DNA of 64,000 bases from Phycisphaeraceae bacterium. Its GTDB lineage: Bacteria; Planctomycetota; Phycisphaerae; Phycisphaerales; UBA1924. A model generated the notes under the pieces. It was not told the origin of the DNA. It did not search any database and was given only the letters and a program-made list of their open reading frames with translations. Below, in pieces: positions 16,054-24,649 of the stretch (positions are counted from its first letter, which is position 1; the number at the start of each line of letters is the position of its first letter). Position numbers and translations under genes: made by a program. The stretch spans positions 744,001 to 808,000 of the forward strand of contig JAHBXC010000002.1 of assembly GCA_019636675.1 (NCBI GenBank). Reading direction: 5' to 3'.

Positions 16054-16992
16054 ATGAGCGAGTCCAGGAGTGGCGGTTCCGACGCGAAGAAGGGCGGCAA
16101 GCTGTTCAAGATCGGCGTGGGTCTGGGCGCGCTGGCGCTCGGGCTGGTGCTGGTGTCGGCGCTGCTCTTCGTGGTGCTGATCGACGGGATCGCGAAGCGT
16201 GGGATCGAGCGGGGCGGCACATACGCCCTCGCGGTTCCGACCACGCTCGACAGCGCGAGCGTCGGGCTGATGTCGGGTTCGTTCAGCATGGCCGGCCTCG
16301 AGGTGAAGAACCCCGAGGGCTTCACGGCGCCGCACTTCCTGAAGCTCGGCGACGGCAGCGTGAATGTGACGCTGGGCTCGCTCACCAAGGATGTCGTGGA
16401 GCTGCCCACGCTGACGCTGAGCGGGATTGATATGTACCTGGTCAAAGAGGGCGGCAAAGCCAACTACCAGGTGATCATGGACAACCTCAAGCGGTTCGAG
16501 ACCGAAGAGAAGCAGAAGCCCGCGACAGACGACGGGAAGAAGTTCGTCATCCGGCGTGTCGAGCTCAACGACGTGACGGTTCGCGCGACGGTGCTGCCCA
16601 TCGGCGGCGCGGCGAACACCGTGGATGTGAAGATCCCGCAGATCGTGTTGAACGATGTCGGTTCGGGCGGGAAGAGCGTCTCGATGGCGCAGATCATGGA
16701 CATCGTGATCAAGGCGGTTTTCTCGACTGCGATCAGTCTCGACGGCGCGCTGCCGGGGGACATCGCGGACGGTCTGAAGGGCGGGCTCGCGCAGCTGGGG
16801 TCGCTTGGCGACATGGGCGTCGGCGTCGCGGCCCAGGTGGGCGGGCAGGCGGTCGAGGTGATCGGCGGCGTCGCGGGCGAAGCGGGCAAGGCGATCGAAG
16901 GGGTGGGCAAGAACGTCGAAGACGCCGCCAAGGGGATCACGAACCTGTTCGGCGGCGGGAAGAAGGACGAGCCCAAGAAGGACGACAAGTGA
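16054..16992 (+). CDS. AsmA-like envelope protein
   Basis: 312 residues: a short charged N-terminus, one transmembrane segment (about 21-45), then a beta-rich extracytoplasmic part with TTLDSASVGLMSGSFSMAGL and EVKNPEGF, typical of the AsmA/DUF748 group. The tail is Gly-rich and Lys-rich (NLFGGGKKDEPKKDDK). AsmA-like proteins are linked to lipid transfer or envelope assembly; a specific role is not shown. TATGCT at 16025-16030 and AAAGGGAG before ATG 16054 give it its own promoter and ribosome site, so it need not belong to the GT operon. Confidence 0.7.
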   Translation: MSESRSGGSDAKKGGKLFKIGVGLGALALGLVLVSALLFVVLIDGIAKRGIERGGTYALAVPTTLDSASVGLMSGSFSMAGLEVKNPEGFTAPHFLKLGDGSVNVTLGSLTKDVVELPTLTLSGIDMYLVKEGGKANYQVIMDNLKRFETEEKQKPATDDGKKFVIRRVELNDVTVRATVLPIGGAANTVDVKIPQIVLNDVGSGGKSVSMAQIMDIVIKAVFSTAISLDGALPGDIADGLKGGLAQLGSLGDMGVGVAAQVGGQAVEVIGGVAGEAGKAIEGVGKNVEDAAKGITNLFGGGKKDEPKKDDK

Positions 16993-17029
16993 TCGCGGTC
17001 GCCCTGCGCGACGGAAGGAGTAGTTGAGG

Positions 17030-18205
17030 ATGCGTGCAACGAGTCTGATCGCCAGCGTGGTGTTCTCGCTGTCTGTTCTGGGCGGCGCGAGCTGCGGCCA
17101 GGCGACGGGGCCCTCCCCGGTCTCTGGCGCTGTGCCTTCGGCGAGCGGGTACGAGCTCGAGACGCTGGTGAAGGGGCTCGCGCACCCGTGGTCGATGGCG
17201 TGGCTGCCCAACGGCGACATGCTCGTCACTGAGCGCCCCGGCCGGCTTCGCGTCGTGCGTGATGGGCAGCTGCTGTCTGAACCGGTGGCCGGCGTGCCGG
17301 AGGTGCTCGCGTTCGGTCAGGGCGGGCTGATGGAGGTCTCGCTGCACCCTCGGTTCGAGCAGACAAAGTGGGTGTACCTGACCTATTCCGCGGGGACGCG
17401 CAACGAGAACCGCACGGTGATCGCGCGCGGGACGCTCGACGGGAACACCCTGCGCGATGTCAAGGTGATCTTCGAGGTCAACCGGCTCAAGAGCGGCGGG
17501 CAGCACTTCGGGTCGCGCATCGCGTGGATGAAGGACGGGACGATGCTCGTCGCGATCGGCGACGGCGGGAACCCGCCGGTGCGCTATCAGGGCGAGCTGA
17601 TCCGCAACCTCGCCCAGGACAGGACCTCGCACACCGGCAAGGTGCTGCGCCTCAACGAGGACGGGACCCCGGCGCGAGATAACCCCTTCGCCGAGGGCGA
17701 GGACGGCGCGCCGGCGGTGTGGTCGTACGGGCATCGCAACATTCAGGGGCTGGCGATCGATCCTGAGACCGGGAAGGTCTGGGCGAACGAGCACGGGCCT
17801 CGCGGCGGCGACGAGCTGAACCTGATCGAGCCCGGGAAGAACTACGGCTGGCCTGTCGTGACCTACGGGCGCGAGTATTTCGGGCCGGCGATCTCGGATC
17901 AGACGAGCAAGCCGGGGATGGTCGACCCCACGCTGGTGTGGACGCCCTCGAAGGCAGCGAGCGGGCTGGTGGTGTACCGGGGCGACGCGTTCCCCGAGTG
18001 GCGCGGCGACCTGTTCAGCGGCGCGCTGATGTTCCAGGAGGTCCGGCGCGTGACCATCAAGGACGACAAGGTCGTCCACGAGGACGCGATCAAGATCGGC
18101 TCGCGCGTGCGCGATGTGCGCGAGGGGCCGGACGGGCTGCTGTACGTGCTGACCGACGAGCCGAACGGCGAGCTGATCCGCATCAAGCCCAAGCGGACGC
18201 GCTGA
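17030..18205 (+). CDS. PQQ-dependent sugar dehydrogenase (soluble aldose dehydrogenase type)
   Basis: 391 residues with a secretion signal ending LGGASC, possibly lipidated though G at -3 is not ideal. It is a six-bladed beta-propeller of the glucose/sorbosone dehydrogenase (YliI/Asd) family. Motifs include LAHPWSMAWLPNGDMLVTER, the HRNIQGLAIDP segment and NEHGPRGGDELN, which carry the catalytic His and PQQ/calcium ligands in this family. It would oxidise aldoses outside the cytoplasm with PQQ. GGAAGGAG precedes the start; TTG 17024 is less likely. Confidence 0.92.
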   Translation: MRATSLIASVVFSLSVLGGASCGQATGPSPVSGAVPSASGYELETLVKGLAHPWSMAWLPNGDMLVTERPGRLRVVRDGQLLSEPVAGVPEVLAFGQGGLMEVSLHPRFEQTKWVYLTYSAGTRNENRTVIARGTLDGNTLRDVKVIFEVNRLKSGGQHFGSRIAWMKDGTMLVAIGDGGNPPVRYQGELIRNLAQDRTSHTGKVLRLNEDGTPARDNPFAEGEDGAPAVWSYGHRNIQGLAIDPETGKVWANEHGPRGGDELNLIEPGKNYGWPVVTYGREYFGPAISDQTSKPGMVDPTLVWTPSKAASGLVVYRGDAFPEWRGDLFSGALMFQEVRRVTIKDDKVVHEDAIKIGSRVRDVREGPDGLLYVLTDEPNGELIRIKPKRTR

Positions 18206-18211
18206 CGCGTC

Positions 18212-18973
18212 TCACGGGCTGCAGACGGCGAGGAAGTCCTGGAAGCCGACGCCGGGGAGGCGCACCACCTCGGGGTAGTGGTCGTACGGGCGCCCGTCGC
18301 GGAAGTGTCGGTTCTGGAGCTGGTGTCGCTGGTCGAATTCGCTCGCGGTGATGACGCGCACCTCGGTGAAATGGCGGTGCAGCAGGTCGAGGTAGTCGGC
18401 GCCGATCTCTCGGATCGCTTCGCCGCGACGCTGCGGGTATTCGACGGTCTTGTCGTGGGCGAGAACTTCCGTGAGGAACGCGCGTCCGCCCGGCTTGAGG
18501 ACGCGTCGGATCTCGCGGACGGATTGTTCGAGGTCGTCGGGGAGCGCGAGGACGTGCGAGACGAAGACGGCGTCGTAGGAGGCGTCGCCGAAGGGCATGG
18601 CCTGGATGTCGGCCTTGAAGTCGACGTCGTTGCGGAAGAGGTCGGCGGTGTGGTAGGCGCGGAAGACGCGTCGGAAGAGGGGCTGGAAGCAGAACTCGGG
18701 CGCGATGTGCAGGGCGGCCTTGTCGGAGGGGTCCCACTCGCGGAAGAGTCGCTCGAAGCAGAGCTGCTGGAAGCGGTGTCGCTCGACGGCGCCGCAGCGG
18801 GGGCACTTGGAGTCGGTGCGCGTGAAGTCGGGCGTGCGCGACATGCGCTTGTCTTTGAAGGGCCCGTGGTAGCCGCAGACCGGGCAGTCGTACCGCGGTT
18901 TGCGCGGGTGCATGATGCGGAAGAGCGGCGGTCTGACGACCCGCTTGATGCTTTCGGAGAGTGTGGTTCGCAT
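18212..18973 (-). CDS. SAM-dependent methyltransferase with N-terminal zinc ribbon
   Basis: 253 residues. The N-terminus has two cysteine pairs (CPVCG, C30/C33, and CPRCG, C57/C60) forming a probable zinc ribbon. The class I methyltransferase part follows, with AALHIAPE as motif I, DVDFKADIQAMPFGD, and FVSHVLALPDDLEQSVREIRRVLKPGG in the usual Methyltransf_11 places; only short pieces of this are diagnostic. The substrate is unknown. Similar proteins occur in capsule and LPS clusters, and the neighbours (YrbL-like kinase, polysaccharide deacetylase) fit that. Confidence 0.85.
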   Translation of the reverse strand: MRTTLSESIKRVVRPPLFRIMHPRKPRYDCPVCGYHGPFKDKRMSRTPDFTRTDSKCPRCGAVERHRFQQLCFERLFREWDPSDKAALHIAPEFCFQPLFRRVFRAYHTADLFRNDVDFKADIQAMPFGDASYDAVFVSHVLALPDDLEQSVREIRRVLKPGGRAFLTEVLAHDKTVEYPQRRGEAIREIGADYLDLLHRHFTEVRVITASEFDQRHQLQNRHFRDGRPYDHYPEVVRLPGVGFQDFLAVCSP

Positions 18974-18987
18974 TCGTTGTGGAGAGA

Positions 18988-19695
18988 TTATCTTGGTTTG
19001 GTGTCGGGGGTGTCGCCGCGGTGGTTGAGGAATCCCTGGCTCCAGCGGGAGTCATCCCAGGCGTCGCGCGTGGGATTGGAGCGTTCGAGTTGTTCGAAGC
19101 GTTGCCACGCGTCGTCGAGGCGTCGCCGGATGCGGCGGGCGCCGACGGGGCGCACGAGGGAGGCGACGGGGATGAAGGCCGGGTCGCCGTAGCCGTCGAT
19201 GAGGAAGAGCGTCCAGGCGCCGTCGGGCTCGTGTCGGGCGACGATGTTGTGGTCGAGGAGCGCGCGGGTGACGATGTTCTCGCGCAGGAGGAACTCGCCG
19301 AAGTCGTCGAACGCGGTGCGCAGGCTGGCGAGGGGGATTCCGTCACAGACGAGGTTGCGGACGGTGCGTGCGATGCGCCCGTCTGCGTCGCGGATCAGGT
19401 CGAGGACGATGCCGGGGCCGAGGTCGGTGTCGACGGCGCCGTGGCAGCGCGGGAGGTGGGCGAAGCGGTCGCGCAGCCTGCGCTGGAGCGCGCTGAGTAT
19501 CGTGCGCTCGTGCTGGTTGTCGTCGATGGAGCGCCGGAAGCGAGCGGGGACGAGTCGCCCCGGTTTGTCGAGTCGCCCGAAACGGTCGTCGTCGGTGCGG
19601 TTCACCTTGACGCACAGCGCCGGGTTGCCGGGGTGGACGAAGCAGAGGCGTCGCCCGCCCACGGCGAAAGGTTCGGCGCCGCGCAGGGTGATCAT
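18988..19695 (-). CDS. YrbL-family kinase-like protein
   Basis: 235 residues resembling YrbL, a PhoP-regulated protein of E. coli with a kinase-like fold. An ATP-site-like lysine lies in ALCVKVNR; a catalytic-loop-like LLDHNIVAR is followed by FLIDGYGDP, a DFG-like element. The N-terminal FVHPGNPALCVKV matches the family opening. The function of YrbL is not established; LPS sugar phosphorylation has been suggested for relatives. Its ATG overlaps the stop of the deacetylase gene (ATGA), so they are translationally coupled. Confidence 0.8.
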   Translation of the reverse strand: MITLRGAEPFAVGGRRLCFVHPGNPALCVKVNRTDDDRFGRLDKPGRLVPARFRRSIDDNQHERTILSALQRRLRDRFAHLPRCHGAVDTDLGPGIVLDLIRDADGRIARTVRNLVCDGIPLASLRTAFDDFGEFLLRENIVTRALLDHNIVARHEPDGAWTLFLIDGYGDPAFIPVASLVRPVGARRIRRRLDDAWQRFEQLERSNPTRDAWDDSRWSQGFLNHRGDTPDTKPR

Positions 19696-20525
19696 GCGCG
19701 CAGCCCCCGCTTTCCGGCGCGCAGGCGGAGTCGGAACGCGAGCGCGTTGTCCTTGCCGGAGACCTTGATGCGCGGGATCGCGAAGGGGTCGGCGAAGGGG
19801 CGTGCGGCGATGTCGCTCTCCGTGGTGAGCGCGCCGAGGTAACCGGCGTCGCGCGCCATCGCGGCGTGGCGTGGCTCGAAGTGACCGAAGGGGTAGGCGA
19901 AGGTGGGCGCGTCGGCGCCGAAACGCTCGAGGAATACGGAGCGCGGCTCGGCGATCTCGCGGCGCGCCTGGTCATCGGGGATGGAGGGGAGGTGGGCGTG
20001 GGTGATGGTGTGCCCGCCCAGTTCCCAGCGCCCCGTCGCGAGCAGGGCGCGCACCTGGTCGTCGGTGAGCTTGGGCTCGGACGCGAGCTCGTCGTCGGCG
20101 TGGTGCGCCTTCTTCTTGCTGGACCAGCCACCGGAGCGGTCGGCGACGAGGTAGAGCGTGGCGCGGGCGTTGTGTTTCGCGAGCACCGGGTCGGCGGCGA
20201 GCAGGTTGTCGGCGTACCCGTCGTCGAAGGTGAGGCAGACCGCGCCGTCGGGGAGTGCGGCGTCGGCGAGGAGTTCGGACGCGAAGACGAAGCGGGCGCC
20301 GCGACCGGCGAGCAGCGCGATCTGGCGTTCGAAGTCGCGCGGCGGGACGCGGAGCTTGTTGAAGCGGGCGCCGGGCCTGTGCGCCGAGACCATGTGGTAC
20401 ATCAGGACGCGGGGTCGCGAGGAGGGCAGGGCGGGTCTCCACCAGGCGTACCGGTGGCTGAACCATCCTGCGGCGAGGGCTGCAACGCCCGCTCCGGCGG
20501 CCAGGGTGAGCGTTACTGGTTCCAC
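19692..20525 (-). CDS. Polysaccharide deacetylase (NodB-like), membrane anchored
   Basis: 277 residues from GTG 20525. A membrane anchor (about 5-22) precedes a carbohydrate esterase 4 domain. Visible motifs are MYHMVS, LTFDDGY at 98-104 (metal-binding and catalytic aspartates), GGHTITHAH with H172 and H176, and FAYPFGHFEP. It would remove N-acetyl groups from an extracytoplasmic glycan. An upstream reading frame runs through tRNA-Ser and cannot be coding, which sets the start downstream of it. It is followed by yrbL-like and methyltransferase genes on the same strand. Confidence 0.9.
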   Translation of the reverse strand: MEPVTLTLAAGAGVAALAAGWFSHRYAWWRPALPSSRPRVLMYHMVSAHRPGARFNKLRVPPRDFERQIALLAGRGARFVFASELLADAALPDGAVCLTFDDGYADNLLAADPVLAKHNARATLYLVADRSGGWSSKKKAHHADDELASEPKLTDDQVRALLATGRWELGGHTITHAHLPSIPDDQARREIAEPRSVFLERFGADAPTFAYPFGHFEPRHAAMARDAGYLGALTTESDIAARPFADPFAIPRIKVSGKDNALAFRLRLRAGKRGLRA

Positions 20526-20560
20526 GGCCAAGGATAGGGCCCGGCGTCGTCGTCGCCGTG

Positions 20561-20581
20561 AGGCGCGAGGCGCGAGGCGTG
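20561..20581. repeat. Heptanucleotide tandem repeat next to tRNA-Ser
   Basis: Three units, GAGGCGC, GAGGCGC and GAGGCGT, lie 7 bases beyond the 3' end of the minus-strand tRNA-Ser. The unit size and GGC core match the arrays after mraY and the MATE gene. Confidence 0.7.
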
Positions 20582-20588
20582 GTGAAAG

Positions 20589-20675
20589 CGGAGAGGGGGG
20601 GATTCGAACCCCCGAGAGAGCAAGCTCTCTACCGGTTTTCGAGACCGGCCCATTCAACCGCTCTGGCACCTCTCC
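20589..20675 (-). tRNA. tRNA-Ser(CGA)
   Basis: Reads on the minus strand from GGAGAGG to CCTCTCC plus discriminator G, 87 bases. The anticodon stem CCGGT/ACCGG encloses CTCGAAA, anticodon CGA for codon UCG. A long variable arm (AGAGAGC..GCTCTCT) and the T arm GGGGGTTCGAATCCCCC identify a class II tRNA-Ser. CCA is not encoded. Confidence 0.97.
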
Positions 20676-20741
20676 GTGGGTGAGTCCCGGTTGGGGGTCG
20701 GAGTGTAGATCGGTCCCTCGCGGGAGGCGAATGAGGGGGGC

Positions 20742-21545
20742 TCACGCCGTGGCACCGGCGGGGCTGGACGCTCGGATCTGCGCCGAGGCGGCCCGGATTT
20801 CCTCGGCGACTTCCTCGAAGACGGGGCCGAAGCGTTTGAGGGTGTCTGGCGAGCAGAAGACGGCGTCGAGGGCGTTGAGCTTGTGGTCGTCGCCGTGGAA
20901 GACATGGCCGATATGGGCGAGGACGAAGCCGCGCCGTTCGAGAAAGGCGATGAGTTCGGAGAGCAGCGGGGTGGTGGGCCCGTACGCGCGGTAGAGCCAT
21001 GTCTCGAGCAGGAGCATGGAGCAGGTCTGGAGCGCGACGGCGGCGCCCTGGAGGATGGCGAGCTCGGAGCCTTGGGTGTCGATCTTGATGAGGTCGGGGG
21101 TGGGCAGGGAGTCGATCGCGATGAGGTCGTCGATGCGGCGCACCGGGACGGTTCGCGTCTCGAACTGCTCGCCGCCGTGGATCTGGAGCGTGGTGGAGCC
21201 GGCGGCGGTGCGCTTGGAGATGTGGAGGGTGGTCTGGCCGCTGGCGTTGCCGAGGGCGATGGGGTGCTGGGTGAACTGTTCGCCCACGGTCTGGACGACG
21301 GTCCTGCGGGCGTCCTCGGGGGAGCGGACGGCGGCGAGGGTGGTTTCGTCGTGGTAGCGACCCTCGGCGTCGGTGAGGGGGTCGAAGAGGTGGTAGGTCG
21401 CGTCTGGGAAGACGCTCCTCACCTGCCAGGACCACGCGCCGTTGGACGAGCCGACATCGTAGATGACGCGCGGGTCGAAACCGGCCAGCGCGAGCCGGGT
21501 GAAGAGTGCGCATTCCTCGGCGGCGAACGGGACATGGTGCGACAT
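20742..21545 (-). CDS. FkbM-family methyltransferase
   Basis: 267 residues. The Rossmann start VIYDVGSSNGAWSW is motif I, FDPLTDAEGRY follows, and the FkbM signature region is LIKIDTQGSELAILQGA with the acidic residue in IDTQG. FkbM enzymes O-methylate hydroxyl groups of sugars or polyketides; here a glycan target is the simplest reading given the neighbouring cluster. AGGAG lies 6 bases before ATG 21545. It stands alone between tRNA-Ser and the antiporter operon. Confidence 0.9.
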   Translation of the reverse strand: MSHHVPFAAEECALFTRLALAGFDPRVIYDVGSSNGAWSWQVRSVFPDATYHLFDPLTDAEGRYHDETTLAAVRSPEDARRTVVQTVGEQFTQHPIALGNASGQTTLHISKRTAAGSTTLQIHGGEQFETRTVPVRRIDDLIAIDSLPTPDLIKIDTQGSELAILQGAAVALQTCSMLLLETWLYRAYGPTTPLLSELIAFLERRGFVLAHIGHVFHGDDHKLNALDAVFCSPDTLKRFGPVFEEVAEEIRAASAQIRASSPAGATA

Positions 21546-21628
21546 CGAGAACTCCTGGGCGCTGGCGGGTCACGCCTCGGGTTCTTCGTCGGCAGATTTT
21601 GGGCGGGTGCGTGAGCGGAGCGCGGCGT

Positions 21629-23023
21629 TCAGTCTGGCGTGGGCGGCGCGCTCGGGGCGCCCTCGACGAGGGGCTCGTCGGAGGGCGCGTGCGCGACGGC
21701 GTCTTCAGCCCCGCCCCGGCGCAGACCCAGCCGGAAGAGCACGGGCCCGATGAGCTCCTCGATCGCGATCATCGCGAGGATGACGTTGTAGAGGGTGTTG
21801 GCGAAGGGGGCGCCTTCGAAGGTTCGCTGGACGACCGCGGCGAGGGCGAGGGTGACGCCGGCCTGGGAGAAGAACCCGGTCCAGATCCATCGCCCCTCGC
21901 GCGGCGTGAGCGCCGTGAATCGGGCGGCGGTGGTGACGCCGGCGTAGACGGAGAGCCCGCGTAGCGCGACAAGCCCGAGGGCCGCGACCCAGAGCGTCGC
22001 GAGGAGTTGGAGGTCGATCTTGACGGCGGCGAGGGAGAAGAACGCGGCGTAGACGGGGAGGGAGAGTTCCTCGACGGTCTCGAAGAGGGACTCGCTGCTT
22101 TCGGGCCATGCGTTCTGCATCAGCATGCCCGCGACGAGCGCGACGATCAGCGGCTCGAGCCCGAGCTGCTCGCTGATGAGCGCGATCGCGAGGCACGAGA
22201 AGACGACGAAGATCGCCATGTGGGCGCGCACGGCGTGGGTGTACCACGCGAGCAGCAGGCCGATCGCGCCGCCGGCGAGCATGGAGCCGCCGATGTGGTG
22301 GAGCAGATACAGCCACAGCGCGGGCCGGTCTGGGGCGGCGCCTTCGAGATAGGGGCCGAGCGGGCCGGCAGCGAGGGCCATCGCCAGCGCGAACAGGATG
22401 ATGACGACCAGGTCGAGGCAGACGACGCTTGCGAGCGCTGTCTGCGAGAAACGGTTGTGGGCTTTCGCTTCGGAGATCACCGCGACGACGACGGCGGGCG
22501 AGCCCGAGGTCGCGATGGCGGCGACGATGGCGGCGATCGCGATCTTCGCGCCGATGCCCTCGACCTGCGCGACTCCGAGCGGGCTTTGGAAGAAGTAGAG
22601 AAAGACCCCGACGACGACGCCCACGACGAGCGCGTGCCCCAGACTGAGCAGCAGCAGGGAGCGCGCGTTGCGTTTGAGGAAGTCGAGCTTGATCTCGCCG
22701 CCGGCGGTGAGGGCGATGACCGCGATCGCGAGGTCGTTGACAAGGCGCAGGTGTGGGATCTGCTCCTTGCCGACGATCGCGAGGACGCTGGGCCCGACGA
22801 GCACGCCCAGCGCGATGTAGCCGGTGATCTTGGGGAGCCCGAAGGTGGAGAAGAGGCGCCCGGCGAGCCACGCGCCGACGAGGAGGACGCCCAGCGACAC
22901 GCCGCTGTCGATCAGCCCGTCGGGCGCGGCGTCGGAGGTTTCTCCGAGGGGCGCGAAGCGGGCGAGGAGCGCGAAGGCGAGCACGGCGAGCAGGAGCAGA
23001 GCCGATCGGATTCGGGGGGTCAT
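21629..23023 (-). CDS. Cation:proton antiporter, CPA2/Kef-like
   Basis: 464 residues with about 12-13 transmembrane helices of the Na+/H+ exchanger fold (PF00999). KITGYIALGVLVGPSV is the classic CPA2 opening motif. The core unwound-helix segment reads ATSGSPAVVVAVISEAK, followed by VVCLDLVVI with the membrane aspartate expected for ion/proton exchange. There is no C-terminal TrkA-N (RCK) domain, so control must come from other proteins. It overlaps the second antiporter-like gene by four bases and is the last gene of a minus-strand operon with EIIA and a PII-like protein. The ion (K+ or Na+) is not predictable. Confidence 0.9.
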   Translation of the reverse strand: MTPRIRSALLLLAVLAFALLARFAPLGETSDAAPDGLIDSGVSLGVLLVGAWLAGRLFSTFGLPKITGYIALGVLVGPSVLAIVGKEQIPHLRLVNDLAIAVIALTAGGEIKLDFLKRNARSLLLLSLGHALVVGVVVGVFLYFFQSPLGVAQVEGIGAKIAIAAIVAAIATSGSPAVVVAVISEAKAHNRFSQTALASVVCLDLVVIILFALAMALAAGPLGPYLEGAAPDRPALWLYLLHHIGGSMLAGGAIGLLLAWYTHAVRAHMAIFVVFSCLAIALISEQLGLEPLIVALVAGMLMQNAWPESSESLFETVEELSLPVYAAFFSLAAVKIDLQLLATLWVAALGLVALRGLSVYAGVTTAARFTALTPREGRWIWTGFFSQAGVTLALAAVVQRTFEGAPFANTLYNVILAMIAIEELIGPVLFRLGLRRGGAEDAVAHAPSDEPLVEGAPSAPPTPD

Positions 23024-24279
23024 GGGCGATCACCCCGGGGGGCGGTCGGCGTGCCGCCGGAGGCGCGCCGGATCGCGATGGTTGCGAGGATGTCGCTGGC
23101 GAGCCCGACCAGCACGACGATCGCGAGCAGTCGCTGGGACGCGGGCTCGGGCGCGAGGATAAAGAGCGACACGGCGAGCGCCATCGCGACGGGGCTTTGG
23201 CGCAGCGGGGCGCGCCGGGCGGCGGCGTGGGACGGCGCGTCGGCGTCGGAGGGGGCCTCGGTCGAGAGGATCGCGTAGAGCGCGGGCTTGGTGAGCAGTC
23301 GCGCGAGCACGAGCGCGCCGGCGACGCTCAGCCCGACGAGCGTGAGGCGGGGGTCGAGCAGCACCCCGGCGAGCAGCGCGAACAGCGTCGCCACGACGTG
23401 CTCTGCCTGCAGGATGAACCGGCCGAACACCGCGGTGTCGGCCGACGCCTGTGTTGAGCGCAGGTTCGCGAGCGTGGCCCCGGTGATCATCGCCGGCAGC
23501 AGGGGGGTGACGCCCAGCGACGCGGAGATCCCTGCGGCCAGCGCGACGACGCCCAGGAACACGACGAGCATCTCGGCGCGCTGGCGACCGGCGAGGCGCA
23601 TGGCTTCACGCGCGAGCAGCGCGAGGAACGGCGCGATCGCGCAGGCCAGCGCCAGCGCCCCCAGGCGCGACCCGAAGGCCGCGGCCTCGCTCCCTTCGAC
23701 GGGCGCGACCGCCGAGGGCAGCACGCCGGCGACAATCCCGAAGCTGGCGACAGCGAGAATGGCGCACAGCCCCCCCGAGGCGCGGAGCAGCACCGCGTGG
23801 CGCTGCGATTCTGACGATGCGTCCAGCCCCAGTGAGCGGGTTTCCATCGACCAGCCGATCGCCGCGGTCGCGAAGAGCGCGACCGCCAGAGGGGGCGTCT
23901 GGGTCAGCGACCCGCGCGCCGAGGCGAGGGCGAGCCACGCGATCGCGCCGATGATCACCACGGAGAGGGCCGCGTCGATCAGCGAGAGGCGCCAGATCAC
24001 GCGAGGGAGTCTGGTCAGAACGTCGCGCCGCGCCTGCAGCCCGATCATCAGCCCGATCCAGCCGAGCCCGACCGAGAGCAGCGGCGTGGCGCGCAGGACG
24101 GCGTCGGGCGAGACGAGTCCGCTCGCGAAGGGGCCCAGCAGCACGCCCACGAGGACGGCGATCCACCCCCCGGCGATCGCGCCGGCGGCGAGGCGCGATC
24201 GGCGCAGGCGATAGAACCGCTTGCTCGACGCGAGCAGGGCCAGGGTGAGGAGCGCGACAGCGGAGAGGAAGAGCGACAC
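23020..24279 (-). CDS. Second, degenerate antiporter-like membrane protein
   Basis: 419 residues, about 12 hydrophobic helices, similar in layout to the neighbouring CPA2 protein (IAVLVGVLLGPFASG near the start, GVTPLLPAMITGATLANLR later). At the core where the partner has the SGSPAVV segment and then CLDLVV, this protein has AAIGWSMETR and then ASGGLCAILA, so the membrane aspartate is replaced by glycine. It may be an inactive subunit of a heterodimer or a different transporter. The C-terminus lacks a cytoplasmic regulatory domain. Its stop overlaps the start of the active partner, which favours co-translation. Confidence 0.7.
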   Translation of the reverse strand: MSLFLSAVALLTLALLASSKRFYRLRRSRLAAGAIAGGWIAVLVGVLLGPFASGLVSPDAVLRATPLLSVGLGWIGLMIGLQARRDVLTRLPRVIWRLSLIDAALSVVIIGAIAWLALASARGSLTQTPPLAVALFATAAIGWSMETRSLGLDASSESQRHAVLLRASGGLCAILAVASFGIVAGVLPSAVAPVEGSEAAAFGSRLGALALACAIAPFLALLAREAMRLAGRQRAEMLVVFLGVVALAAGISASLGVTPLLPAMITGATLANLRSTQASADTAVFGRFILQAEHVVATLFALLAGVLLDPRLTLVGLSVAGALVLARLLTKPALYAILSTEAPSDADAPSHAAARRAPLRQSPVAMALAVSLFILAPEPASQRLLAIVVLVGLASDILATIAIRRASGGTPTAPRGDRP

Positions 24280-24292
24280 GCGATGGGTTCGT

Positions 24293-24649
24293 TCAGCGCG
24301 TCACGCCCGACACGCGGTCGATGGGGAGCGTGAAGGCGATGGGTTTGGTGGCGCCGGTCATCTCGTGCTCGAGGAAATCGAAGAATGACGCGGCGGCGTC
24401 GGGTCGGGTGACGGACAGGATGAGCCGGCTGCCCGTCTGGTCGGGGATCAGCGACGCGAGGCCGGCGAAGATCGGCATCTCCTGGCGCAGGATCGCGCCG
24501 AGCCCCTTGGACTCGATGACCGTCGCGCCCGGCAAGCCGAGATCGAGAAGGACGGTGATGATGTCGTCGAGTTGCGTCGGGCTCGACGCGATGATGATCA
24601 GCAGGACGCGATCGGGCTTGTTCGGGGCGGCGCGGGTGTGCTCATTCAT
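24293..24649 (-). CDS. PII-like signalling protein
   Basis: 118 residues with the beta-alpha-beta pattern of GlnB/PII: LLIIIASSPTQLDDIITVL, then GATVIESKGLG, where PII has 'VTEVKGFG', and near the end PIAFTLPIDRVSGV like PII 'VLPVDEV'. The region of the uridylylated T-loop is short and has no Tyr, so it is not a classical GlnB. Stand-alone PII-like proteins often bind nucleotides or carboxylates and control a neighbouring membrane protein. It lies between EIIA and the antiporters, overlapping EIIA by eight bases. The function is inferred from context. Confidence 0.65.
   Translation of the reverse strand: MNEHTRAAPNKPDRVLLIIIASSPTQLDDIITVLLDLGLPGATVIESKGLGAILRQEMPIFAGLASLIPDQTGSRLILSVTRPDAAASFFDFLEHEMTGATKPIAFTLPIDRVSGVTR

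Noticed and set aside
20526..20669. Upstream extension of the polysaccharide deacetylase
   Set aside because: The extra 48 codons run through tRNA-Ser and a repeat; GTG 20525 gives a normal anchor plus NodB domain.
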